NCBI GenBank assembly: GCA_031082005.1 | Contig: JAVHLR010000001.1 | Span: 315,251 to 379,250 of the forward strand | Reading direction: 5' to 3' | Source: Patescibacteria group bacterium | GTDB lineage: Bacteria; Patescibacteriota; Patescibacteriia; 2-12-FULL-60-25 | DNA length: 64,000 bases | Shown: piece by piece, positions 7,752-17,188 of the stretch | Layout of the letters: the number at the start of each line of letters is the position of its first letter | Numbering within the stretch: position 1 is the first letter of the stretch | Program-made: the position numbers and the translations under genes | Notes under the pieces: generated by a model | Seen by the model: the letters and a program-made list of their open reading frames with translations, nothing else | What the model was told of the DNA's origin: nothing | Database searches by the model: none

Positions 7752-10700
7752 ATGATGGGAATATTCGAGTGCATCAGGGGATCGCGTGCCACCTTACGCA
7801 AAGGCGGTCTGACGATCGTCGTGTCGGTCATCCTGTTGTTTGCTGTGTTCGCATACGCCTTCAACCGCTTTCTTGTTCTGAATACTTTACAGCAATTCAG
7901 CACTAGCGTATCGAGCGTGGCATCCATAAGTGCTGTTGAACACCTGTCGACGCACGGTGATCATTTTTTCACGCCAGAGGATATCTCAACGTCCGGTTGG
8001 ACCATATTTTTCGGCGACCTCGGTTCCGTTTGGGCGACGGATTTTGATTTCGTCAGCCCGGCAGGAACTTTGATTTACTCGACATATCGCGGTCCTGATG
8101 CCGGGCAGCACGTGAAAGATGTCGATACGGCCAATCTATTCGATGAACCGACGTCGATACGGAAGGCTTCAGTCGAGATGACGGAACAGTCAGGGTCTAG
8201 GTATCTCTATGTCGTCAGTTTTCCGCTGGTGGATAGCAACACTTTTTTGGGCATTCTTGAGATATATTGCGACATCTCTCCGCTTTTCGCGCAAATCAAC
8301 TATTTCCAGAATTTGATCTGGCTCATGGCTGGGTTGTTCGTGATCCTGATGACTTTTCTGCTCTTGTGCGTTCTGTGGAGGCAGGCCAAGGATTTGGGGA
8401 TAAGGGGAAAAAAGATGGAGGCCATCTTCGAGCATTCTCCGATGGGCATCTATACCATTAACGCGCGCGGAGAGATCGACTCGTTCAACCCAAAGATGCT
8501 CGAGCTTGCCGGGGCGGATAATGAAAAGCGGATCATGGGGCTGAACGTATTCGAGATGCAAAGCTATAAGGATATCGGCCTGGATAAATATTTCAGGCTG
8601 GGTCTTGCAGGCGAACCTTTCCACCTCGAGACGCCGTATGTATCGCAGACTTCGGGGAAACCCAGCTATCGCGAATATTTCGGTATTCCTCTCCAGGAAC
8701 AGGACAGCAAGAAGGTGGATAGCCTAATGCTTCTGGTCAACGACATAACGCAGCGGAAGTTCCTGGAGGAAAGGGTCGCACGACATGCGAAGTATCTCGA
8801 GGAAGAAGTGGACCGCAGGACGAAGTCGATCGAGATGCTGTCGCAGCAGTATAAGGCGATATTCGACAATTCTTTGGCAGGAATTTATGTCTTGCAGGAC
8901 GATAAGATGAAGCTCGTGAACCCTGCTTTCCTGCGCATCATGGGGTATGACTCCGTGGATGAGATCGTGGGCCAACCTTGGAAGAAGTTCATCCATCCTG
9001 ATGACCATAAACTGGTCATGGCTTCGGGTATGCCGCTTAGGCAGAAGGGAATCGGCCCGGCTCGGCGCTATACCCCGCGCGCTGTGCGTAAAGACGGCTC
9101 GGTAATCATCGTCGAGATGTTCTCTTCACCGGCAAACTTCGAGGGCCGACCGGCGATCATCGGTCACTTCATCGACATCACGGAGCAGACCCAAATCAGC
9201 AAAGCCATCGAGCGTGAACGCGATCGTGCGACGATGTACCTTGATACCGCTTCTTTCCTGATGGTGGCTCTGGATAAGGACGCGAACATCGAGCTGATCA
9301 ATAACCACGGCGCCGCCATGCTGGATTACCAGCCAGAGGAACTGATCGGCAAGAACTGGATAGACACCTGCATCCCGGAAAAAGACAGGGCCGAAATTTG
9401 GGACGTTTTCCGCAAGATCATGGGCGGCGACGCTGTCTCTAGGGAATATTTCGAGAACTACATTGTTACGCGTAACAATGAGCTGAAACTTTGTAAGTTC
9501 CATAACACCGTACTACGCGACGAAAAACTCGGCATCAGCGGAATCCTTAGTTCGGCTGAAGACGTCACCGAAGAACGGAGGGAGCATGATGAATTAGTAC
9601 GTCGCTTAGGATATGAAAACTTACTGGAGGACATCTCACGCAAGGCCATAAAGGTGGATGAGGATCATCTGTTGTCATTCCTTGATGACGCTCTCAAGCA
9701 CATCGGACCGGTAATGGACGTGAGCCGTGCGTACATCTTCAGATACGATCTGCAGAACGACACTTCCGACGACCTGGTGGAATGGGTCGCCGAAGGCATC
9801 AGGCCGCAGATACAGAGGTTACAGAATGTGTCGGCCTCCGCATTCCCTTGGTTCAATGAGACGCTGAAGTCTGGTCAGGTCGTGAATGTTCCGGATGTCG
9901 AAGCGATGGTACACAAGAAGGAGCAGCTCTTGCTGAAATCAATCCAGGTAAAGTCCATCCTCATGGTTCCGCTCATCACCTCCGGTGGTATCTGGGGTTT
10001 CATCGGATTCGATCATTGTCTTAAGGCACATGTCTGGTCAAGGAATGATGTTGACCTACTTTTCACCCTTGCCCGGACTTTGACGAGCGTCATAGAGCGG
10101 ATAGAAGCCGAAAAGCACATCAAACAATTGAGCGCCTTGAGGAACAAGTTCATCCAGATCATGTCGCATCAGTTGCGCACGCCGTTGAACGCGATGCGCT
10201 GGAACCTGGAATCGGTCCTCTCGGAAGAACTGGGCAAGCTGAAGCCCGAGCAGAAAGAGTTCATGCGCGTCGTGTATGCGGCCAATACCGAAATCATCGA
10301 CCGCCTCGAGACCATGCTCACCGCCATGGATATCGAAGAAGGCAAAGTCTATATCAACCTAGAGCCCACGTCTTTCGTCAGTCTGTGGGGATCCGTGATG
10401 AGCGAGTGGAAACGCAAATGTGAACTCAAGGACGTGACGTGTGACTATATCGGTCAGGCAGATGATTTGCCTGCCATGCGTATCGACCAGCAGAAAATCC
10501 GCACTGTCATGTCCAACCTGACGGATAACGCGGTCATATACACATCGCCTAAAGGCAAGATCGAGGTCAAGATCAGCCACACATCGGATTCCGTGCGTTT
10601 CGAGGTACGAGATACGGGAGTCGGCATACCGAAAGCGGAGCAGCATCAGATATTCGCGCGTTTTTACCGGGCGACGAACGCTTCCCAGATGAAGCCCGAT

Positions 10701-10835
10701 GCCACCGGTTTGGGTCTGTCGATCGCGAAATATTTCGTCGAACAACACGGAGGCAAAATCGGGTTCGAATCAAAAGAAGGGAAGGGCAGCACGTTCTGGT
10801 TCGAGATACCTCTTAAGCCGAAAGAGACAGAATGA
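7752..10835 (+). CDS. multi-PAS/GAF sensor histidine kinase
   Basis: A 1027-residue membrane sensor. Domains in order: a transmembrane helix at about 20-40; an extracytoplasmic sensing region to about 185; a second helix at about 187-209; three PAS-type regions at about 215-345, 360-485 and 490-615; a GAF-like region at about 620-770; a dimerisation domain with the H-box FIQIMSHQLRTPLNAMRWN (His806); and a HATPase domain with N-box SNLTDNAVIY, G1 DTGVGIP and G2 GLGLSIAKYF. It should autophosphorylate on His806. No response regulator lies in the window, so the partner is encoded elsewhere. It starts one base after the metallohydrolase stop and ends at a strong terminator. Domain edges are estimated by eye. 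Confidence 0.9.
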   Translation: MMGIFECIRGSRATLRKGGLTIVVSVILLFAVFAYAFNRFLVLNTLQQFSTSVSSVASISAVEHLSTHGDHFFTPEDISTSGWTIFFGDLGSVWATDFDFVSPAGTLIYSTYRGPDAGQHVKDVDTANLFDEPTSIRKASVEMTEQSGSRYLYVVSFPLVDSNTFLGILEIYCDISPLFAQINYFQNLIWLMAGLFVILMTFLLLCVLWRQAKDLGIRGKKMEAIFEHSPMGIYTINARGEIDSFNPKMLELAGADNEKRIMGLNVFEMQSYKDIGLDKYFRLGLAGEPFHLETPYVSQTSGKPSYREYFGIPLQEQDSKKVDSLMLLVNDITQRKFLEERVARHAKYLEEEVDRRTKSIEMLSQQYKAIFDNSLAGIYVLQDDKMKLVNPAFLRIMGYDSVDEIVGQPWKKFIHPDDHKLVMASGMPLRQKGIGPARRYTPRAVRKDGSVIIVEMFSSPANFEGRPAIIGHFIDITEQTQISKAIERERDRATMYLDTASFLMVALDKDANIELINNHGAAMLDYQPEELIGKNWIDTCIPEKDRAEIWDVFRKIMGGDAVSREYFENYIVTRNNELKLCKFHNTVLRDEKLGISGILSSAEDVTEERREHDELVRRLGYENLLEDISRKAIKVDEDHLLSFLDDALKHIGPVMDVSRAYIFRYDLQNDTSDDLVEWVAEGIRPQIQRLQNVSASAFPWFNETLKSGQVVNVPDVEAMVHKKEQLLLKSIQVKSILMVPLITSGGIWGFIGFDHCLKAHVWSRNDVDLLFTLARTLTSVIERIEAEKHIKQLSALRNKFIQIMSHQLRTPLNAMRWNLESVLSEELGKLKPEQKEFMRVVYAANTEIIDRLETMLTAMDIEEGKVYINLEPTSFVSLWGSVMSEWKRKCELKDVTCDYIGQADDLPAMRIDQQKIRTVMSNLTDNAVIYTSPKGKIEVKISHTSDSVRFEVRDTGVGIPKAEQHQIFARFYRATNASQMKPDATGLGLSIAKYFVEQHGGKIGFESKEGKGSTFWFEIPLKPKETE

Positions 10836-10850
10836 GGCTCATAGACGAGA

Positions 10851-10880
10851 GAACCCCACCTGGAGAAGGTGGGGTTTCGT
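10851..10880 (+). terminator. terminator after the sensor kinase
   Basis: GAACCCCACC pairs with GGTGGGGTTTC, followed by GTT. Confidence 0.85.
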
Positions 10881-10890
10881 TAGTCGTCTT

Positions 10891-11334
10891 TCAGTGTGTC
10901 AGGTGGAAGATGCGCGAGTATCGGTCTTGCGCAAAAACCACCGTAAGCCTGATGAACGAGACTTGTTGGGATGACGCTTCGTCCCGGGCTTGGAGCGCCA
11001 AGGAAACGTCTAGCTTGTCGGGTCGCGGGATGAAGGTCAGCTCTTTGGCCTGTGGGACCATCGCGTTGATCTTGGCCAGCCATTGGGCGTCCGAGCCGAC
11101 GAGCCCGATTTGGGCGATGAGCCAATTGCTCCAATATATCTTGGGGCGCGCAGCTTTGCAGTAGCACAGGCTGACGTTCGCGTCTTTCGACTGCAACATG
11201 CAGGCAGACACGATTTCCATATGTGCCACGGCGTCGGCTACGACGCGGCATTGCTCTTCTTCCTCAGGCGTCGAAGGAGCAGTGAAGTTGGGTCTGACGA
11301 TGGTCGGGATTTGCCTTAGGTTCATCTTTCTCAT
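10891..11334 (-). CDS. orphan protein
   Basis: A 147-residue soluble protein I do not recognise, convergent with the sensor kinase. I chose the ATG at 11334, preceded by two purine-rich AGAGGGG blocks acting as Shine-Dalgarno; a GTG at 11337 and an ATG at 11325 are alternatives. The N-terminus is proline- and glutamate-rich (TAPSTPEEEEQCRVVADAVAH), followed by a mixed domain with three cysteines (SACMLQ, SLCYCKAARP) and a C-terminus ending RIFHLTH. No signal peptide or membrane helix. The overlapping 123-residue frame on the same strand looks like a shadow (arginine/proline-rich). Function unknown. Confidence 0.6.
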   Translation of the reverse strand: MRKMNLRQIPTIVRPNFTAPSTPEEEEQCRVVADAVAHMEIVSACMLQSKDANVSLCYCKAARPKIYWSNWLIAQIGLVGSDAQWLAKINAMVPQAKELTFIPRPDKLDVSLALQARDEASSQQVSFIRLTVVFAQDRYSRIFHLTH

Positions 11335-11392
11335 CACCCCTCTCCCCTCTGGCGCAAACTCAACTAGCCATTGATGCCACGAAAAGCCTCAC

Positions 11393-11421
11393 TTGTCAAT
11401 CCGCAGCTTAGGCCTTAACTT
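11393..11421 (+). promoter_or_regulatory. promoter of the glycosyltransferase operon
   Basis: TTGTCA, a 17-nt spacer and TAACTT. The -10 box ends 6 nt before the ATG at 11428, so transcription should begin at or within a base of the start codon: a leaderless mRNA. Confidence 0.5.
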
Positions 11422-11427
11422 GTTGGC

Positions 11428-12567
11428 ATGAAGATCGCCATCGACGCACGCATGATGGGAGCGGGTAACACCCGCGGAATCGGGCGATATATCGAGGAGT
11501 TGGTGCGCGCCATGTTGGACCTCGGAACAGATGATGAATTCGTCTTGCTCGTCAGACAATCGGACCACCCATTCGCGAGGCACCCCCGCGTCAGCACAGT
11601 GCTTGCGCCCGTCTCGTGGTACGGCTTTGCCGAACAGCTCAAGATGCCGGGAATACTGGAACGAACCGGCGCCGACGTCGTCCACGTTCCTCATTGGAAC
11701 GTGCCTTTGCTCTATCGTGGTCCTTTGGTCGTGACGGTACACGATCTGCTGCTTCGCCATTATCCTTCCAGCGCCAAAACGTCTACCCGAAGTTGGCCGA
11801 TACGACTCATGAAACGCATCTTATATCGCGCTGTAGTCGGGCACGCCGTCAGAGCAGCAAAAAAAATCCTTATTCCGACCGAGTTCACCCGCCACGACGT
11901 CGAAAGTTTTTATCCTGGAGCCAAGGGCAAGTCCGTCATGACAGGAGAGGGTATGCCAAAGCCCGTATCCGGTAGCTCGTATCCAGTATCTAGCACGGGC
12001 CGAGCTACCAGCTACCAGATACCAGATACTAGCTACCTGCTCTACGTCGGCTCTGCATATCCGCACAAAGGTTTAGATGATCTGCTGTCCGTATGGCCGG
12101 AGATCAGACGGCGCCATGCGATGTTGCGGCTCATTATAGCCGGGGAGATGGATATCTTCATGCAGCGCATGAAAGCATCGCATGCCGCACAGGGCGGAGT
12201 GGATTATTTGGGCAAAGTCAGCGATGACAGCTTAGAAAGGCTTTATGGTAATGCCATAGCGCTCGTCTTCCCCTCGCATTTTGAAGGTTTTGGACTGCCT
12301 CCTTTGGAGGCTTTGGCTCACGGTTGCCCCGTCATCAGCTCGGATGCAGCTTCGTTGCCCGAGGTGTTGGGAAAGCATGGCATTGAGTTCTTTCACGTCG
12401 GCGATGGAAATGGTATACTTTTGGCTGTAGAAAAGGTGTTAAGCGACAGGAAAAAAGCCCGAGAGGCAGCAGCGTCGGCAGCTCATGAACTGCAGCAACG
12501 CCACGATTGGCGCAAAGCCGCGAAATTGACTCTTGAGGCGTATCATTCAGTCAAAAATCGAGTGTGA
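11428..12567 (+). CDS. family 4-type glycosyltransferase with an in-frame repeat insertion
   Basis: A 379-residue GT-B glycosyltransferase. The N-terminal domain begins with MKIAIDARMM and a GIGRYIEEL loop; the C-terminal nucleotide-sugar domain starts at LLYVGSAYPHKGLDDLL and has the acceptor/donor signature FPSHFEGFGLPPLEALAHGCPVI, with the paired glutamates typical of retaining GT4 enzymes. It probably transfers a sugar in envelope polysaccharide or glycoprotein synthesis. Residues about 180-203 (PVSGSSYPVSSTGRATSYQI...) are encoded by a 72-nt palindromic repeat inserted in phase in the interdomain linker. The last four bases overlap the DUF4012 start, so it heads a three-gene envelope operon. 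Leaderless promoter upstream. Confidence 0.9.
   Translation: MKIAIDARMMGAGNTRGIGRYIEELVRAMLDLGTDDEFVLLVRQSDHPFARHPRVSTVLAPVSWYGFAEQLKMPGILERTGADVVHVPHWNVPLLYRGPLVVTVHDLLLRHYPSSAKTSTRSWPIRLMKRILYRAVVGHAVRAAKKILIPTEFTRHDVESFYPGAKGKSVMTGEGMPKPVSGSSYPVSSTGRATSYQIPDTSYLLYVGSAYPHKGLDDLLSVWPEIRRRHAMLRLIIAGEMDIFMQRMKASHAAQGGVDYLGKVSDDSLERLYGNAIALVFPSHFEGFGLPPLEALAHGCPVISSDAASLPEVLGKHGIEFFHVGDGNGILLAVEKVLSDRKKAREAAASAAHELQQRHDWRKAAKLTLEAYHSVKNRV
11965..12036. repeat. GTAGCTAGTATCTGG-type repeat inside a coding sequence
   Basis: GTATCCGGTAGCTCGTATCC... and ...CTACCAGATACCAGATACTAGCTAC form an imperfect inverted repeat of 72 nt, a multiple of three, read through in the glycosyltransferase frame. The same units build the intergenic element at 59636-59716. 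Confidence 0.75.
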
Positions 12568-15224
12568 TTCTCAAACCTTACAAGGTACCAGCGAAACGCC
12601 GCCCCAAAGACGGCGGCGATAGTTTATTGGAGGAGCAGCTTTCTTCTGTTGTCGAACGGGAAGGCGCTGTTTTGCAGACGCCGCTCGGACCTCGCCGTGG
12701 TCGCAAGCTTACGCAGCAATGGAACCAGACTGTCGGACTCATGAGTCCGCAGCTGGATGTGGATGAAGTCGCTTCACTTGATAGAGCGATCCTTGAGCTG
12801 GCCGTCAGCATCAAGCCGATCGGAGGGGATAAGGTGAAAAGCGTGAACATCAAAGAAGGCAAGCACGCGCAGAGCCCTTATGTGATTTCTTTGCAGCATC
12901 TATCTCTGGCGCGCCAACAAGTTACTCGCAGCAAAGTCACGTCAGAATCCTTTGATTCATCGCCGCTGGAAGTGCCTTCCGTCGATGCTTTTTCCGCTTT
13001 GGGCAAAGACCTGACATCGTTAGGCCTAGATCCGCGTTGCGCTTCGGGGCAGTTCACTCCCAATGATTTCGATCAAGCCTATACGAAAGTATATGGAAGG
13101 TTCGAATGGCTGACGGGCGGTTTGCGCGAGGTCTCCGGCGTTTTCGGCGGATGGTTCAAGAGAGCCGAAAAAGAAGAACGAGAAATAGCGGAAGAGGCTG
13201 CAGAATCCATAGGCTTGGCTAAACTGCCGCGCCTTTCCTTTGCCCGCATGGCGATCGGTCTTGTCGCGATGGTTCTCGTCGTCACGTTGCCTGCGAACGC
13301 CGTGATGGTGTACCGCTCATTTTCTGATACGAAAGACGAAGTCCAATCCCAGGGAGAACAGGCGGTCTCCGAATTTATGGCAGCTGGTAACGCCTCGACC
13401 GCAGGTGAATCCGCCGAAGCGCTTAAGCGTGCATCCGCCATGTTCCGTGATACGGATGCCGCACTTGAGAATACGAGCGCTTTGGCTACCGCCGCGGCAT
13501 CGCTGTTTTCCGGCAAGTATCGCAGCGCTAAAGCCCTGCTGGAAGTAGGGGATAAGACGGCCGAAGCAGCTCGACTCTTAGCCGTCGGATTCGATAAGGT
13601 TTTCAGCGAACCTGATCGCCGTTTGGATGAAAGGCTGAACGTCATGGCCGCCTACGCCCGCACGGCGCAAAATTTACTGTCTGATTCGGCCAAAGCCGCC
13701 GCTTCAATCGATGCGGATTCGCTTCCTCCTGAACAACGCGATCAGGTCGCCAAGATCCTGCCGCAGCTTGACGAGTCCACGCAGGCGGTACGCGAATTCA
13801 CTCTTTTGGCTGATTTCTTGGCGCGGTTAGCGGGACGCGACTATAAACATAACTACTTGGTGATCTTCCAGAACCCGACAGAAATCCGTCCGACTGGAGG
13901 CTTCATGGGCTCATATGCCGAAGTCGCCGTCGATCGTGGCGCGATATCGAAAATCACAGTCCCTTCAGGCGGTACTTATGACATCAAAGGGCAATTGACT
14001 GCCCGCGTCCTGCCGCCGCAACCGCTTCAGCTCATCAACACCTTGTGGCAATTCCAGGACGCCAACTGGTTCCCGGATTTCCCGACTAGCGCCGAAAAAA
14101 TACGTTGGTTCTGGAGCAAGTCCGGCCAACCCACGATAGACGGGATCATCACGGTCAACTCGACGTTCATGGAAAAAGTCTTGGCCGTGACCGGTCCGAT
14201 CGAGATGCCTGAATACGGAAAGACAATAGATGCCTCGAATTTCCAGTTTGAGACGCAGAAGGCCGTAGAGATCGAGTACGACAAGGCGGCGAATACGCCC
14301 AAGAAGTTCGTCGGCGACCTGATGGGAAAGGTGATGGAGCGCAGCAAGTCTTTCGGCAAAGACGAATGGCTCAAGCTGGCCGCCCTGGCTGCGGAGTCCA
14401 TCTCGACCAAGGATATCCAGTTGTATTTCACCGACGAAGAGGATGAGGCTCTGGCGGAGAAGTTCGACTGGAACGGCCGCCTCAAACCCGTCGCCGGAGA
14501 CAGTCTCGCAGTCATCGAGACGAATATCGCCGGACAGAAAACCGACGGCGTGATCGATGAAGACATCGAGCACACGGTCCAGATCGACGAAGATGGTTCG
14601 ATCACTGACCACCTGACCCTGTATCGCAAACACAACGGCATCAAGAACGAACTTTTTAATGGTGTGCGCAACGTCGTTTATCTGCGCGTCTATGTCCCGA
14701 AGGGGAGCAAGCTTATTTCTGCCGCCGGTTTCAATACGCCGGATAAGGGATTTTTCAAACAGCCTTTAGCCGAAGACTTGCCGGACGAAGATATCGCAGA
14801 TATCGAAGCGACCTTGGATGATTTCGCGGACGGCGTCAAAGTCGGGCAGGAGGGCGACCGAACCGTCATCAGCGGCTGGTTGCAGCTTGATCCGGGACGC
14901 AGCCAGACTATCGCCTTGAGCTACAAGCTACCGTTCACCACACGGGATTTGTTGTCGAAACTTGAGACCGACCAAGCCACCGGAGCAGACAGCGCACGTG
15001 GGGCTTATCTGTTGCTTTTGACCAGTCAGTCAGGAAAAGGCAATCGCAAGCTCGTTTCTTCCGTGGAATATCCAGCAAGCTGGGGTTTGGCTTGGAGCCG
15101 TAAACCGAACGAAGCGACTACTGGCTTGGGATATTCAGGCCTATGGGACAAAGACAAAGTCGTAGCGGCCTTAATGACCACTAATAATGGGCAAGAAGAA
15201 AATAAAACCGCCAGTGCTCCTTGA
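12564..15224 (+). CDS. DUF4012 domain membrane protein
   Basis: An 886-residue protein with a GTG start overlapping the glycosyltransferase stop (GTGA). The N-terminal 220 residues are cytoplasmic and charged, then comes one membrane helix at about 228-250 (MAIGLVAMVLVVTLPANAVMVY), then a large extracytoplasmic part. The DUF4012 signature begins at about 425: NYLVIFQNPTEIRPTGGFMGSYAEV, followed by DANWFPDFPTSAEKIRWFW. DUF4012 proteins are common in Patescibacteria and Gram-positive bacteria, often beside glycosyltransferases, and are thought to act in envelope assembly; their activity is unknown. A helical region (about 260-400, ANASTAGESAEALKRAS) may form a stalk. The next gene begins inside its 3' end. 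Confidence 0.87.
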   Translation: MILKPYKVPAKRRPKDGGDSLLEEQLSSVVEREGAVLQTPLGPRRGRKLTQQWNQTVGLMSPQLDVDEVASLDRAILELAVSIKPIGGDKVKSVNIKEGKHAQSPYVISLQHLSLARQQVTRSKVTSESFDSSPLEVPSVDAFSALGKDLTSLGLDPRCASGQFTPNDFDQAYTKVYGRFEWLTGGLREVSGVFGGWFKRAEKEEREIAEEAAESIGLAKLPRLSFARMAIGLVAMVLVVTLPANAVMVYRSFSDTKDEVQSQGEQAVSEFMAAGNASTAGESAEALKRASAMFRDTDAALENTSALATAAASLFSGKYRSAKALLEVGDKTAEAARLLAVGFDKVFSEPDRRLDERLNVMAAYARTAQNLLSDSAKAAASIDADSLPPEQRDQVAKILPQLDESTQAVREFTLLADFLARLAGRDYKHNYLVIFQNPTEIRPTGGFMGSYAEVAVDRGAISKITVPSGGTYDIKGQLTARVLPPQPLQLINTLWQFQDANWFPDFPTSAEKIRWFWSKSGQPTIDGIITVNSTFMEKVLAVTGPIEMPEYGKTIDASNFQFETQKAVEIEYDKAANTPKKFVGDLMGKVMERSKSFGKDEWLKLAALAAESISTKDIQLYFTDEEDEALAEKFDWNGRLKPVAGDSLAVIETNIAGQKTDGVIDEDIEHTVQIDEDGSITDHLTLYRKHNGIKNELFNGVRNVVYLRVYVPKGSKLISAAGFNTPDKGFFKQPLAEDLPDEDIADIEATLDDFADGVKVGQEGDRTVISGWLQLDPGRSQTIALSYKLPFTTRDLLSKLETDQATGADSARGAYLLLLTSQSGKGNRKLVSSVEYPASWGLAWSRKPNEATTGLGYSGLWDKDKVVAALMTTNNGQEENKTASAP

Positions 15225-17121
15225 AGACCCGGAAGGGGTCGCGATAGAAAAGCAAAAGGAGGATGAGATGGACAAAGGCTTGTCCACCATCTTTAAGGAT
15301 GATGACGGCGTGATGCCGGACATGAGCAAGCTCGAGATCCGCCGCCGTCCCTGGATCCTCTATATCGTCGGTGCGATGATCGTCTTCCTGACGCTGCTTT
15401 TGGTTTCAGTCTGGGTCGGCTTCATCTTTTTCAAACCGTTCAAAGGCTTCGGAGGCAAAGGACTGGAATTGATGATCGACGGTCCGGCTCGCGTCACATT
15501 GGGTCAAGAGAGTACCTACTTCATCAACTACAGTAACGTCTCCAACGAACCCTTGGCTGCTGCCGAAGTGCGGGTCAGCTTTCCCACGGATTTCAAGATA
15601 GTCAGCATGAACCCAGAACCTCAAGAGGCCGGTATGACTTGGCGTCTGGGCTCGATAGCATATGGCGGACGTGGCACGATCCAGATCAAAGGAGTTTTCC
15701 TCGGTGCCCTAGGGACTAAATCGGCTATCCAAGCTGTCGGCACGTATCGTCCAGCGTCATTCAACAGTGATTTTGAAGCTCTCTCTACACAGCAGCTGGA
15801 CTACACGGACAGTGTTTTGGCTGGCGCGCTTACGGTGCCTGAAAAAGTCGTACCCGGCGACAAGGTAACATTCGTGTACAGCGTAAAGAATACCGGCGTG
15901 ACCGACCTGGATGGCCTTGAAGCGCATTTGACCTTGCCGCAAGGCTTTGTCCGTGATGCCGGAACGACCAGTACGCTGGACGGGAATGTCGCAGTTTTCC
16001 CGGTTGGTGCTCTCTCTGCCGGCGTCTCCACCACAGTCAGCGTGACCGGAGCTTTCGCTTCCGGTGTCGGCGGTGAGCTGCACGTGCTGGGCGAGATGGG
16101 TAGGCTGGGTTTGGATGGTAGTTTCTTGGCGGCGCAGAAGACAGATGCCGCAATCTCATTATTGGCTGGAGATTTGGGTCTGAAGATGGTGGCTAACGGT
16201 TCTGACGCCGATCGATCCGTCAATTTGGGTGATGTCCTGCATTTCTCGCTGGGTTACGAGAATACCTCGGGCGAAGAGCTCAAAGGGGTTGCGCTTCGCG
16301 TCAAATTCGAACCTCTCGGCGCAACGGGAACAACGCCGGTTGTGCTTAAGAAATCTTCTGACTTTACGTTGCTGGAATGGTCTAAACTTTTCGACAACAG
16401 CTCTGGCACGCTGCGCGACAATCGTCTCGTTTGGGACAAGTCTTCGCTTGAAGCGCTCGAGCGTATGCCGACCGGTCAGGACGGCGTCATCGAATTCTCT
16501 ATCCCGCTTATCGCTTCTGCCGCTTCGGGAACGACTTTTGACGCTTTCCAAGCGACTGCAGAGGCGGATATCGAATATGTAGGGGGAGCGAAGCTGAATC
16601 GGACCGTACGGACGAAGCCGATGATATTCCGCTTGCGCTCTGATGCGAAGCTTTCCGCCGAAGCGCGCTACTTCACCGAGGAAGGCGCACCCATGGGCAG
16701 TGGTCCATTGCCGCCGGTAGTAGGGCAGACCACGTCGTATCGCATCCTCTGGGAAATCGACAAGAGCCTGCATGAACTGAAGGATCTAAAAGTCAGCGCT
16801 ACGTTACCGGAGAACGTGACATGGTCAGGCTCACCAGACGTCTCTGCCGGCGAACTGACATACGACGAAAAGACCCGGCTGCTGACGTGGTCGCTCAACA
16901 AGATGCCGGTCGATATCGCAAAGATAACCGCAGAATTCGACGTCCAGCTTACCCCGACGGAATTCGACGCTAATCGTTTCGCCGAACTGATCGGAGAGAT
17001 ACGTTTTGATGCCAAGGACGTCCAGAACGGTGACAGTCTGACGATGACCAAAGACCATCTGACCACTGATCTACAGAATGATGCGGGGGCGAAGAACAAA
17101 GGTGTAGTCAGGAAGCCGTAG
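15187..17121 (+). CDS. single-pass membrane protein with repeated beta-sandwich domains
   Basis: A 644-residue protein whose start lies 38 nt inside the DUF4012 gene. A cytoplasmic tail of about 52 residues precedes one helix (about 56-80, WILYIVGAMIVFLTLLLVSVW); the rest is outside the membrane. The exterior carries four or more DUF11/CARDB-like beta-sandwich modules, recognisable by recurring phrases: ARVTLGQESTYFINYSNVS, KVVPGDKVTFVYSVKNTGV, DRSVNLGDVLHFSLGYENTS and PPVVGQTTSYRILWEID. Such modules are common in surface proteins. Its place behind the glycosyltransferase and DUF4012 genes suggests a shared surface structure. No sortase or anchor motif at the C-terminus, which is basic (KGVVRKP). 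Specific function unknown. Confidence 0.8.
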   Translation: MGKKKIKPPVLLEDPEGVAIEKQKEDEMDKGLSTIFKDDDGVMPDMSKLEIRRRPWILYIVGAMIVFLTLLLVSVWVGFIFFKPFKGFGGKGLELMIDGPARVTLGQESTYFINYSNVSNEPLAAAEVRVSFPTDFKIVSMNPEPQEAGMTWRLGSIAYGGRGTIQIKGVFLGALGTKSAIQAVGTYRPASFNSDFEALSTQQLDYTDSVLAGALTVPEKVVPGDKVTFVYSVKNTGVTDLDGLEAHLTLPQGFVRDAGTTSTLDGNVAVFPVGALSAGVSTTVSVTGAFASGVGGELHVLGEMGRLGLDGSFLAAQKTDAAISLLAGDLGLKMVANGSDADRSVNLGDVLHFSLGYENTSGEELKGVALRVKFEPLGATGTTPVVLKKSSDFTLLEWSKLFDNSSGTLRDNRLVWDKSSLEALERMPTGQDGVIEFSIPLIASAASGTTFDAFQATAEADIEYVGGAKLNRTVRTKPMIFRLRSDAKLSAEARYFTEEGAPMGSGPLPPVVGQTTSYRILWEIDKSLHELKDLKVSATLPENVTWSGSPDVSAGELTYDEKTRLLTWSLNKMPVDIAKITAEFDVQLTPTEFDANRFAELIGEIRFDAKDVQNGDSLTMTKDHLTTDLQNDAGAKNKGVVRKP

Positions 17122-17156
17122 CCTCAACTGCCCCGCACCTCCTATTACGCAAAAAC

Positions 17157-17185
17157 AAAACGCACGGCGTTTTGCCGAGCGTTTT
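17157..17185. terminator. terminator between the envelope operon and tRNA-Arg
   Basis: AAAACGC...GCGTTTT, with an inner GGC/GCC stem, suited to both strands; the plus operon ends at 17121 and the minus-strand tRNA-Arg ends at 17189. Confidence 0.78.
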
Positions 17186-17188
17186 ATA

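Noticed and set aside
10880-11251. 123-residue minus-strand ORF overlapping the 10891 orphan
   Set aside because: Arginine/proline-rich composition typical of a shadow frame, no Shine-Dalgarno sequence; the overlapping 147-residue frame is better.
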